This document shows, in pieces, positions 1 to 7,399 of a stretch of DNA of 64,000 nucleotides. Origin of the DNA: JAWRCU01 sp033542235 (lineage in GTDB: Bacteria; Pseudomonadota; Alphaproteobacteria; Rhizobiales; Rhizobiaceae). The stretch is from contig NZ_JAWRCU010000003.1 in the NCBI RefSeq assembly GCF_033542235.1, forward strand, positions 310,001-374,000, in the 5' to 3' direction. The first letter of the stretch is position 1. Each line of letters begins with the position of its first letter. The notes under the pieces are model-generated. The model was given only the letters and a program-made list of their open reading frames with translations, was not told where the DNA came from and did not search any database. A program made the translations under genes and the position numbers.

Positions 1-13
1 CAGCGCCCGCCGT

Positions 14-787
14 TCACGCGTTGTGGCCGAGCAACCCTTCGACGGCAGCGGCCAGATCCTCGTGTTCGCCTGTGGGCCGGATGGAGAGCCTTTCCGCCGT
101 CCCTGGGCGCCATTTGCCGGTCTGCACGAGATAGCCGGAGAGCCCCGCCTCAATGGCCGCAGCCACGTCGAATTCGGCATCGTCGCCGATCATGGCAACG
201 GCCCCTGGCTTGAGCCCCATATCCGCGACGGCAAGCTGGAAGAACGCTGGCGACGGCTTGCCGAGAACGACGGCAGTCCGGCCCGTGGCATATTCCAGCG
301 CGGCAACGAACGCACCGACATCGAGGCTGGGCTTCCCGTCCTCGCCGATGAAAACGCGATTGCTCGCAAGCGCCAGGAACTCGGCTCCCTTGTCGAGGCG
401 CCGGAACGCATCGTTCAGGCCGGCATAGGTGAAGCCGTCGCGTGCGTCGCCGATCACGACGGCCGGCCGGCTTCCCATCGGCAGCCTCTCGAAGTCCTGC
501 TTCAGAGCAGGGGATATGAGATAGAAAGGCTCGAGATCATGCTTGAGGATGTAGGTTCTGGCTGCAATCGCCGGGGTGAAGAGGTCTTCGCGGCTGGCCT
601 CTATGCCCAGCCCGGCGAGCTTGGCGAGAATGCCGGACAGCGGCTGGCTGGTCGTGTTGGTCAGGAAACGGACCGGCATCCCCGCCTGCTTCAAACGCCT
701 GACCGCATCGATCGAGCCCCGAATCGCCGCCCCGCCTTGATATACGACGCCACCGAGGTCGATCAGCACGCCCTTGATCTGTTCCAT
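14..787 (-). CDS. HAD-superfamily phosphatase, LHPP/HDHD2-like (TIGR01458-type)
   Basis: This is a 257-residue HAD hydrolase, probably a cytoplasmic phosphatase of the LHPP/HDHD2 group. Motif I is GVLIDLGGVVY with the nucleophile Asp10; the second acid of the usual DxD is Gly, which is normal for this subgroup (DxSG in relatives). Motif II is FLTNTT (Thr43-Thr46). Motif III/IV is LGKPSPAFF followed by AMIGDDAEFDV. The reading frame is open further upstream, but Met at 787 is chosen because the HAD fold starts immediately after it and the extra 40 residues look non-coding. The substrate cannot be told from sequence. The gene is complete, with its stop 13 bases from the window edge. Confidence 0.9.
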   Translation of the reverse strand: MEQIKGVLIDLGGVVYQGGAAIRGSIDAVRRLKQAGMPVRFLTNTTSQPLSGILAKLAGLGIEASREDLFTPAIAARTYILKHDLEPFYLISPALKQDFERLPMGSRPAVVIGDARDGFTYAGLNDAFRRLDKGAEFLALASNRVFIGEDGKPSLDVGAFVAALEYATGRTAVVLGKPSPAFFQLAVADMGLKPGAVAMIGDDAEFDVAAAIEAGLSGYLVQTGKWRPGTAERLSIRPTGEHEDLAAAVEGLLGHNA

Positions 788-1167
788 CCCAGAAACATTG
801 CCGCTGTTTGCAGCCTCGTCAAATCCTCTCCAATCAATTCCGTTCCGCGAAATCGGAGCTTGCAACGGTACGACCCTGGCATTCCGGCCTGTGCACGATG
901 GAAACATAATGTGAGCTGCACCGCGGCAATTGAGCCCGAATAGGCGCGCCGCCTAAATCCCGCCATGTAAGCGAAGGAAAAATAGTGTGAGCAGAGATCG
1001 GAGTGTGTTATACAGCGATGGTCTCAGGCGTCCAACCCTGCGCACCTTCCTAGGGCGCGCGGACAACGTCCGACGTAGCGTGCAACGCCGCCGGAATCGA
1101 GCATCTTCAGGGATCGTAGTCGTCCGATGCGTTCGGGCCGCCGAACCTGTTCCGGGAGGTTGATACT
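788..1167. other. intergenic region, no gene seen
   Basis: About 380 bases between two divergent genes. It should hold the promoter of the HAD phosphatase gene on the minus strand and that of the small ORF on the plus strand. I see only short inverted repeats (for example CGGAC-AAC-GTCCG near 1060) and no convincing RNA gene or operator. Confidence 0.4.
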
Positions 1168-1353
1168 ATGCTCTCATTCGCGAGTTTCTGGAAAAAGCCA
1201 ACAGCGCCTAAGCCGGTTTCAACTGCGCCGCAAAAGCCAATCGCCAGCTACGAGCAGCAGCGAAAGGCGGCAGCCGAGCGGCGGAAGAATGCCGACACCA
1301 TTGGAATGCTCCGCCGCCAGCAGGAGATCAAGGAGACCCATCGGCTCTTGTAA
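1168..1353 (+). CDS. small hypothetical protein, 61 aa
   Basis: I do not recognise this family. The ATG at 1168 has a strong ribosome binding site, GGGAGGT at 1154-1160, seven bases upstream, which is the best reason to believe it is translated. The product begins MLSFASFWKKPTAPKP and then becomes highly charged, with a predicted helix rich in Lys, Arg, Glu and Gln (residues 27-60). There is no signal peptide or membrane segment. It stands alone between divergent HAD and co-directional trcR genes. Confidence 0.55.
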   Translation: MLSFASFWKKPTAPKPVSTAPQKPIASYEQQRKAAAERRKNADTIGMLRRQQEIKETHRLL

Positions 1354-1707
1354 TCGAGAGCGCCCAAGCGGCACGGCCGCTGGACGCGCTGATGCTCAGA
1401 TCCCTTGCAGTGGAAAACGCATGCGATCTGAGGTGGCCCAAATTCACCAGCGGGCAAGGCCGGGGGATCGCGGCTCATTACCAAGCATCGATCTGAAGTG
1501 ATGAGAGTGCCCGGATCGGGGCCTCGCATCGATGCGGTCTGTCAAGCGGTTGGATTTTGGCGGCTGGATTTTGGCCGAAAAAGCCCGGCAACAGCAAATT
1601 CGTTGCCTAGAGCTTCGGCAGCGACTATATGTGGCATGATTTCCCTAAATCGGTGGCTTGACCACCGCCCGCGGCGGGACGCGGGCGACCAGAGAGGATT
1701 TATGCCA
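1354..1707. other. trcR upstream region with an 11-bp direct repeat
   Basis: About 350 non-coding bases before trcR. TGGATTTTGGC occurs at 1551-1561 and again at 1565-1575, 14 bases start to start, which would suit a regulator binding in tandem. A GACTATATGT stretch near 1622 could be a -10 region. No terminator for the small upstream gene was recognised. Confidence 0.35.
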
Positions 1708-2394
1708 ATGGCAAACACATTGCTCATGCCCAAGGCGACTGCCGTCTGGCTCGTCGACAATACCTCGCTTTCATTCGATCAGATCGCACAGTTCTGCGGG
1801 CTGCACCCGCTCGAAGTGAAGGCGATAGCCGACGGCGAGGCAGCGCAAGGCATCAAAGGGATGGACCCGGTGATTACGGGCCAGCTCACGCGCGACGAGA
1901 TCGCGAATGGCGAGGCCGACCCGAACCGTCGCCTGAAGCTGCAGGAGCCGAAGGTACGTGTGCCGGAATCCAAGCGAAAGGGCCCGCGCTACACGCCGCT
2001 CTCCAAGCGCCAGGACCGGCCGAACGCCATCCTGTGGCTGGTTCGCAACCATCCGGAACTCAAGGATGCGCAGATCTCGCGGCTTGTCGGCACGACCAAG
2101 TCGACCATCGAACAGATTCGCGAGCGCAGGCATTGGAATTCATCGAACCTCGTGCCGATGGACCCGGTGACGCTCGGTCTCTGCTCGCAGATCGATCTCG
2201 ACTTCGAGGTGCAGCGTGCTTCGCGCGGCCGCGAGCAGCCGGCCCCTACCGGCGACACGCTCTTGCCGGCCGCACTCACCGAACGGCTGCCGCCCGAGCA
2301 GGCGCCGAAGCCGAAGGACGAGGAGGAAGAGCTCGACGCCGACAAGGTCTTTGCCAAGCTGTCTTCGCTGAAGTCGAAAGAGGAAGAGGAGTAA
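1708..2394 (+). CDS. trcR: cell-cycle transcriptional regulator TrcR (DUF1013)
   Basis: This 228-residue protein belongs to the DUF1013 family found across Rhizobiales and named TrcR, a regulator linked to the cell cycle. It starts MANTLLMPKATAVWLVDNT, the typical family N-terminus. Residues about 90-165 hold the conserved core with RQDRPNAILWLVRNHPEL and an HTH-like segment (ISRLVGTTKSTIEQIRER). The C-terminal 40 residues are very acidic. Two in-frame ATGs exist at 1702 and 1708; the AGAGAGGA ribosome binding site at 1691-1698 is only three bases from the first and nine from the second, so 1708 is preferred. It is monocistronic in appearance. Confidence 0.88.
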   Translation: MANTLLMPKATAVWLVDNTSLSFDQIAQFCGLHPLEVKAIADGEAAQGIKGMDPVITGQLTRDEIANGEADPNRRLKLQEPKVRVPESKRKGPRYTPLSKRQDRPNAILWLVRNHPELKDAQISRLVGTTKSTIEQIRERRHWNSSNLVPMDPVTLGLCSQIDLDFEVQRASRGREQPAPTGDTLLPAALTERLPPEQAPKPKDEEEELDADKVFAKLSSLKSKEEEE

Positions 2395-2686
2395 GAGCGG
2401 CCGCCTCTCCTTTGCAGCCCGACGTCGGGCCTCGCAAAGGGGTAAAGCCAAGCGTGGGAAGGCTCAGGAGGCAGATTACCTATTTCGGCAAGTGCGTACC
2501 CGCATGGGGCAGTGGCTTCCGGCCGAAATAAGCAAACTGTTCCCGGCACTTCCCCCTGGGCACTGCTCGAAATCGATCGCGTCGAATAGAATCTTCGCGC
2601 CACCGCCTTGTCTTCGCCGCACTCCGCCTTAAGGCACGAATTGCGATCATTTTTTTCGCAATGCTCGGGCAGGGACAAGGGACGGG
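2395..2686. other. antiporter leader region with a long-arm inverted repeat
   Basis: This 292-base gap lies before the K+/H+ antiporter gene. TATTTCGGC at 2481-2489 is answered by GCCGAAATA at 2522-2530, nine of nine pairs, and the 32-base interior contains a smaller CCC-GCAT-GGG hairpin. It could be a structured mRNA leader, a terminator for trcR without a U-tract, or a degenerate repeat. It does not fit the cobalamin riboswitch, which I tested by eye because of a GCCACTG on the minus strand. Confidence 0.3.
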
Positions 2687-4555
2687 ATGGATCAGGCGTT
2701 TTTTGCCGTAACGCTGATTGCCACGGCGATGGTGCTGGCGGCCGCGTTTTCGAGCCTGATCGCCTTTCGCTTCGGCGCTCCACTCCTCCTCCTCTTTCTC
2801 GGCATCGGGCTCGCCAGCGGCGCCGACGGGCTGGGCATCCAGTTCGACAACGCGCAGGCGGCCTACATCATCGGCTCGCTGGCGCTGGCCGTGATCCTCT
2901 TCGATTCCGGCTTCGGCACCCCGCTCAACGCGCTTCGCCAGGCAGGCACGCCCGCACTGTCGCTGGCGACCTTCGGCGTCGCGCTCACCACCGTCATCTT
3001 CGGCGCCGCTGCCCGCTGGCTCACCGGCTTCTCGTGGCTGGAGTCCTTCCTGCTCGGCGCCGCTGTCGCCTCGACAGATGCGGCCGCGGTGTTCTTCCTG
3101 CTGCGCGCCGGCAACGTTAACCTGCGCGATCGTGTCCGCTCGACTCTCGAGATCGAGTCGGGCACCAACGATCCGATCGCCATTTTCCTTACCATCACGC
3201 TGGTCGAAGTGATCGCCCGCGGCGCCAATCCGGCGGTCGATATCCTCGTTGAAGACATCGCCATCGGCTTCGTCGTGGCAATGGTGATCGGCGGCGTGGT
3301 AGGCATTTTGGGCGGCCTCGCCATAGCGCGGCTGGCCGAGAAGCTCGACCTCGACCAGGGCCTGCAGCCGATCTTCGTGCTCACCTTGTCGCTGCTCGTC
3401 TTCGCCGCTGCAGGCGCGATCGGCGGCTCCGGCTTCCTCGCGGTCTATCTTGCAGGCCTTGTCGCAGGCAATTCCAAGATCCGCGGCGCCTCCAGCCTGA
3501 AGCGGTTTCAGGACGGCGTAGCGTGGCTGGCGCAGATCATCATGTTCCTGGTGCTCGGACTTTACGCGACGCCGCGTCAGTTTCTGGAAATCCTCCCGAT
3601 ATCGATCCTGCTCGGGCTATTCCTGATCTTCTTTGCCCGCCCCTTCGCCGTCTGGCTCAGCGTTTTCCCCTTCCGCTTGCCGCGCGCCGAGACGGCGTTC
3701 GTCTCCTGGGTAGGCCTGCGCGGAGCAGTGTCGATCCTGCTTGCCATCACACCGATCCTTGGCGGGCTGGAGCGTGGCCGCGACATCTTCAACATCGCCT
3801 TCATCGTCGTGCTCGTCTCGCTCCTCGTGCAAGGCTGGACGGTCGGCTGGCTGGCGCGCCGGCTCGGTCTCACCGTCCCGGCGCGCATGGGTCCGCTCGA
3901 GAAGGTCGAGCTGGAGCTGCCGGGCTCAGCGCACCATGAGCTGCTCGCCTACACGGTCGTGTCCGGCAGTCCGGTGGCACGCGGCGAGCGCATCCCGCGC
4001 TGGGCACGTCCTTCGCTCGTAGTCCGCAACGGCAAGTCGATGCGCCCTGGCGATGCAGGCCGGCTGGCAGCCGGCGACCATGTCTACATCTTCGTGCCGG
4101 ACCGCTATCCGCGCCTGCTCGACAAACTGTTCGCGAGCCGTACCCAGGTCGACCCCGAGGACGCCGACTTCTTTGGCGCCTTCGCCGTCGATCCGGACCG
4201 TCCTGCCGCTGATCTGGAGGCCGCATATGGTCCGGGGCTGACCGAGGCCGAGCGCAAGCTGACGATCGGCGCGCTGATCGAGGCCCGCCTCGGCGGCTCC
4301 GCCGAATATGCCGATCGCGTGCCGCTCGGATCGATCGAGCTCATCGTGCGCGACGTCGACGAGAACGGCAAGATCACCGCCGTCGGTCTCTCCTTCGAGC
4401 CTGCGGCAACGCGGCCGCGTATCCCGGTTTTCCTGAGTGCCGGAGAGATCGGCGACCGGCTGCGCGCGTTCATTGCACACATCAGGAAACGCAGTCGAAC
4501 GCCGGCTAACGGCTCCGACTCCCAGGCCAAGGATGGGCAGGGCCACGGTGCCTGA
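2687..4555 (+). CDS. cvrA: potassium/proton antiporter, CPA1 family (CvrA/NhaP2-like)
   Basis: This 622-residue protein is a cell-membrane antiporter that exchanges K+ (possibly Na+) for protons. Residues about 1-390 form a dozen hydrophobic helices, with the conserved acidic pair region SGTNDPIAIFLT and the family motif FVSWVGLRGAVSILLA. A RCK_C/TrkA_C-like domain follows (about 400-475, ending DHVYIFVP), then a CorC/HlyC transporter-associated domain (about 525-600). This architecture matches CvrA/NhaP2 rather than Kef or NhaA. The ATG at 2687 follows an AAGGGACGGG purine run. The regulatory C-terminal domains suggest ligand or volume gating, which is inferred from the family. Confidence 0.9.
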   Translation: MDQAFFAVTLIATAMVLAAAFSSLIAFRFGAPLLLLFLGIGLASGADGLGIQFDNAQAAYIIGSLALAVILFDSGFGTPLNALRQAGTPALSLATFGVALTTVIFGAAARWLTGFSWLESFLLGAAVASTDAAAVFFLLRAGNVNLRDRVRSTLEIESGTNDPIAIFLTITLVEVIARGANPAVDILVEDIAIGFVVAMVIGGVVGILGGLAIARLAEKLDLDQGLQPIFVLTLSLLVFAAAGAIGGSGFLAVYLAGLVAGNSKIRGASSLKRFQDGVAWLAQIIMFLVLGLYATPRQFLEILPISILLGLFLIFFARPFAVWLSVFPFRLPRAETAFVSWVGLRGAVSILLAITPILGGLERGRDIFNIAFIVVLVSLLVQGWTVGWLARRLGLTVPARMGPLEKVELELPGSAHHELLAYTVVSGSPVARGERIPRWARPSLVVRNGKSMRPGDAGRLAAGDHVYIFVPDRYPRLLDKLFASRTQVDPEDADFFGAFAVDPDRPAADLEAAYGPGLTEAERKLTIGALIEARLGGSAEYADRVPLGSIELIVRDVDENGKITAVGLSFEPAATRPRIPVFLSAGEIGDRLRAFIAHIRKRSRTPANGSDSQAKDGQGHGA

Positions 4556-4664
4556 TGGCCGACAGCGCAGCGACTGCGAATTATGGATGCTGGACTATTT
4601 CCCGCCTTGCATCGGGCGGCATCAACGCTAAGGCTACACCAATTCACGAAGGAGACAGCTGCCG

Positions 4665-5858
4665 ATGGCATTCAAGACGCTCGATCAGATCGGCGACATA
4701 AATGGCAAGCGCGTGCTGGTGCGCGTCGATCTCAACGTCCCCATGGCCGACGGCAAGGTAACCGACGCCACCCGCATCGAGCGCGTTAAGCCGACCATCA
4801 TCGAGCTTTCCGACAAGGGCGCCAAGGTCATCCTGCTTGCCCATTTCGGCCGGCCGAAAGGCGGGCCAGATCCTGAATTCTCGCTGGCGCCGGTAGCCGT
4901 AGCGACCGCCGAGATTGTCGGCCGCCCTGTCGCCTTCGTCGAGGACTGCGTCGGCGAGAAGGCCGCAGGCGCGATCTTCGCAATGCAGCCCGGCGACATC
5001 TCGCTCCTCGAGAACACCCGCTTCCACAAGGGCGAAGAGAAAAACGATCCGGCTTTCACGGCCGAGCTCGCCAAGAACGGCGACATCTTTGTCAATGACG
5101 CTTTCTCCGCGGCGCACCGAGCGCATTCTTCGACCGAGGGTCTCGCCCATTACCTGCCCGCCTTCGCCGGCCGCACCATGCAGGCAGAGCTGGAGGCGCT
5201 GGAGAAGGGTCTCGGCAATCCCGCCCGCCCCGTGGTCGCGATTGTCGGCGGCGCCAAGGTATCCACGAAGATCGATCTTCTGACCAATCTGGTGAAGAAG
5301 GTCGACATGCTCGTCATCGGCGGCGGCATGGCCAACACCTTCCTTGCCGCGCGAGGCACGAAGGTCGGCAAATCGCTCTGCGAGCACGATCTCGCCGAGA
5401 CGGCCAAGCAGATCATGATCGAGGCCGCTTCCTCGGGTTGCGCGCTTGTGCTGCCGGTCGACGGCGTTGTCGCCAGGGAGTTCAAGGCGGGGGCTGAGAA
5501 CGAAACCGTCGACGTCGCGGCCGTGCCGGACGACACCATGATCCTCGACGTCGGGCCGAAAACGATCGAGGCGGTCAAGCGCTCGATCGACCGCGCTGCG
5601 ACGCTGGTCTGGAACGGACCGCTCGGCGCTTTCGAGATAGAACCCTTCGACCGCGGCACTGTGGCCGCGGCGAAGCACGCGGCGCAGCGCACCGTCGAAG
5701 GCGGCCTGATCTCTGTCGCCGGCGGCGGTGACACGGTCGCCGCGCTGAACCAGGCCGAGGTGACCGATCAATTCACCTATGTCTCGACGGCCGGCGGCGC
5801 CTTCCTGGAATGGATGGAAGGCAAGCCGCTGCCGGGCGTGGAGGTGCTGAAAGCCTGA
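4665..5858 (+). CDS. pgk: phosphoglycerate kinase
   Basis: This 397-residue enzyme interconverts 1,3-bisphosphoglycerate plus ADP with 3-phosphoglycerate plus ATP in the cytoplasm. Family signatures are RVLVRVDLNVPMADG near the N-terminus, LLAHFGRPKG, the FVNDAFSAAHRAHSS motif and the nucleotide-site segments WNGPLGAFE and SVAGGGDTVAAL near the C-terminus. Length is normal. Start at 4665 has AAGGAGACA eight bases upstream. It is followed in the same direction by the class I aldolase, as in other rhizobia where the order is tkt-gap-pgk-fbaB; here gap and tkt are about 7 kb away on the other strand. Confidence 0.97.
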   Translation: MAFKTLDQIGDINGKRVLVRVDLNVPMADGKVTDATRIERVKPTIIELSDKGAKVILLAHFGRPKGGPDPEFSLAPVAVATAEIVGRPVAFVEDCVGEKAAGAIFAMQPGDISLLENTRFHKGEEKNDPAFTAELAKNGDIFVNDAFSAAHRAHSSTEGLAHYLPAFAGRTMQAELEALEKGLGNPARPVVAIVGGAKVSTKIDLLTNLVKKVDMLVIGGGMANTFLAARGTKVGKSLCEHDLAETAKQIMIEAASSGCALVLPVDGVVAREFKAGAENETVDVAAVPDDTMILDVGPKTIEAVKRSIDRAATLVWNGPLGAFEIEPFDRGTVAAAKHAAQRTVEGGLISVAGGGDTVAALNQAEVTDQFTYVSTAGGAFLEWMEGKPLPGVEVLKA

Positions 5859-5993
5859 AGCTGGGCCAGGAGGTCTAAGAGCCTGAAATAGTCGGTCCTG
5901 GCGCAAGTTCTTCAATCGATTTTGCGCTTGACGACCGGCTCTCGGTAGCCAATCGAAGCTGATGCCCTGCTTCTGAACAATTGGGAGAACGCC

Positions 5994-7019
5994 ATGACCG
6001 AACGGCTTGAAGACATTGCGGCGAAAATGGTCGCCGACGGAAAGGGAATTCTTGCCGCCGACGAAAGTTCGGCAACGATCAAGAAGCGCTTCGACACGAT
6101 CGGGCTGGAATCTACAGCTGACAGCCGGCGCGACTATCGCGAGATGTTCTTCCGTACCGAAGAGGCAATGAAGGATTACATCTCCGGCGTCATCCTTTAC
6201 GACGAGACGCTGCGCCAGAAGGCGGCCGATGGCACACCGCTGGTGGAACTGATCGCTGCCGCCGGATCCGTGCCGGGCATCAAGGTCGACGCCGGCGCCA
6301 AACCGCTCGCCGCGCACCCCGGCGAGACGATCACGGAGGGCCTTGACGGGCTGCGCGACCGCCTCGCCGAATATTACAAGCTCGGCGCGCGCTTCGCCAA
6401 ATGGCGCGCGGTGATCTCGATCTCGGACGTGCTCCCGAGCTGGGGCGCCGTCAAGCAGAACGCGCAGGCGCTCGCCCGCTATGCGGCGCTGTGCCAGGAA
6501 GCGAACATCGTGCCGATCGTCGAGCCCGAAGTGCTGATGGACGGCCAGCCGGCCACGCACTCGATCGACCGCTGCTACGACGTCACTGAATGGGTGCTGA
6601 AGACCGTCTTCGCCGAGCTCTACGATGCCCGCGTCCGTCTCGAAGGCATGGTGCTGAAGCCGAACATGGTGATCGACGGCAAGAACGCGCGCAAAGCCTC
6701 GCAGGAAGAAGTCGCCGAGAAGACCTTGCGCGTGTTGAAGAATACCGTGCCGCCGGCGGTGCCGGGTATCGCCTTTCTCTCGGGCGGCCAGTCCGACGAG
6801 GAAGCGACCGCGCATCTGTCGATCCTGAACTCGACCGGGACGCACCCCTGGAAGCTCACCTACTCCTACGGCCGCGCGCTCCAGGCCGCGGCGCTGAAGG
6901 CCTGGGGCGGCAAGGCGGCCAACCTCGCCGCCGGACAGCGCGCTTTTACCCACCGCGCCAAGATGAATGCCCTCGCCGCGGCCGGCAAATGGAAGCAGGA
7001 GCTGGAGAAGGCAGCCTAA
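5994..7019 (+). CDS. fbaB: class I fructose-bisphosphate aldolase
   Basis: This 341-residue aldolase cleaves fructose 1,6-bisphosphate to the two triose phosphates by Schiff-base chemistry. The active lysine is Lys222 in MVLKPNMV, the same context as the animal enzymes, and GKGILAADESSATIKKRF carries the N-terminal signature. No metal-binding class II motifs are present. It starts at ATG 5994 with GGGAGA upstream. The 135-base gap after pgk contains an inverted repeat GCGCAA (5901-5906) / TTGCGC (5922-5927) next to a possible TTGACG -35, so it may have its own promoter as well as read-through from pgk. Confidence 0.96.
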   Translation: MTERLEDIAAKMVADGKGILAADESSATIKKRFDTIGLESTADSRRDYREMFFRTEEAMKDYISGVILYDETLRQKAADGTPLVELIAAAGSVPGIKVDAGAKPLAAHPGETITEGLDGLRDRLAEYYKLGARFAKWRAVISISDVLPSWGAVKQNAQALARYAALCQEANIVPIVEPEVLMDGQPATHSIDRCYDVTEWVLKTVFAELYDARVRLEGMVLKPNMVIDGKNARKASQEEVAEKTLRVLKNTVPPAVPGIAFLSGGQSDEEATAHLSILNSTGTHPWKLTYSYGRALQAAALKAWGGKAANLAAGQRAFTHRAKMNALAAAGKWKQELEKAA

Positions 7020-7044
7020 CGCCCCTTCGGTTTGAAAATATCGC

Positions 7045-7070
7045 AGGCCCGGGCAGCAATGTCCGGGCCT
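7045..7070 (+). terminator. probable terminator after fbaB
   Basis: AGGCCCGG (7045-7052) pairs perfectly with CCGGGCCT (7063-7070) across a 10-base loop, 26 bases after the aldolase stop. The downstream sequence is CGCATTTAG, so the U-tract is weak. It lies between convergent genes and could serve both strands. Confidence 0.55.
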
Positions 7071-7111
7071 CGCATTTAGAGCGGCTGCGTCATCGCCGCC
7101 CCCTTCGGCCC

Positions 7112-7279
7112 TCAAAGCATAAAGATGTGACTGAGCAGTGCGGCCGCCGAGATTGCAGCCAGCGCTATAAACGCCAGTTTCCAGAAGTCGCGGCGCTGCC
7201 TGAGGCCGGGAAGGCCGAGCGGCTTGATGACATGGACCACCATCATCAGGACAATTACCAGCGCCAGCACTTTCGTCAT
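7112..7279 (-). CDS. small two-helix membrane protein, 55 aa
   Basis: Reading the minus strand from ATG at 7279 gives a 55-residue protein with two hydrophobic segments. Residues 3-17 (KVLALVIVLMMVVHV) and about 34-50 (KLAFIALAAISAAALL) are separated by a basic loop with LPGLRQRRDF. A ribosome binding site, AAAGG, sits a few bases upstream. The pattern of two helices with a positive turn suggests a small inner-membrane protein. I recall similar unnamed proteins in rhizobial genomes but cannot give a function. It is convergent with fbaB and divergent from prpE. Confidence 0.65.
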   Translation of the reverse strand: MTKVLALVIVLMMVVHVIKPLGLPGLRQRRDFWKLAFIALAAISAAALLSHIFML

Positions 7280-7399
7280 GAGACCTTTGAGCAGCCTCGG
7301 CGCTTGCTGTCAAAACGTCCTTCGCCTCAAGTCTGGTGGACGCCGGGCACAAGGATTGGCTAACCTCTCCCAAAACAAGGCTACGTGGGAGGAGACACG

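Noticed and set aside
2395..2686. Cobalamin riboswitch suspected from GCCACTG on the minus strand and GGGAAGGC on the plus strand
   Set aside because: The two motifs are on opposite strands and the other conserved blocks are missing. The downstream gene is an antiporter.
4644..7373. A 909-codon open frame on the minus strand opposite pgk and fbaB
   Set aside because: It covers two certain enzymes on the other strand, has no domain signature and reflects the high-GC third-codon effect that opens antisense frames.
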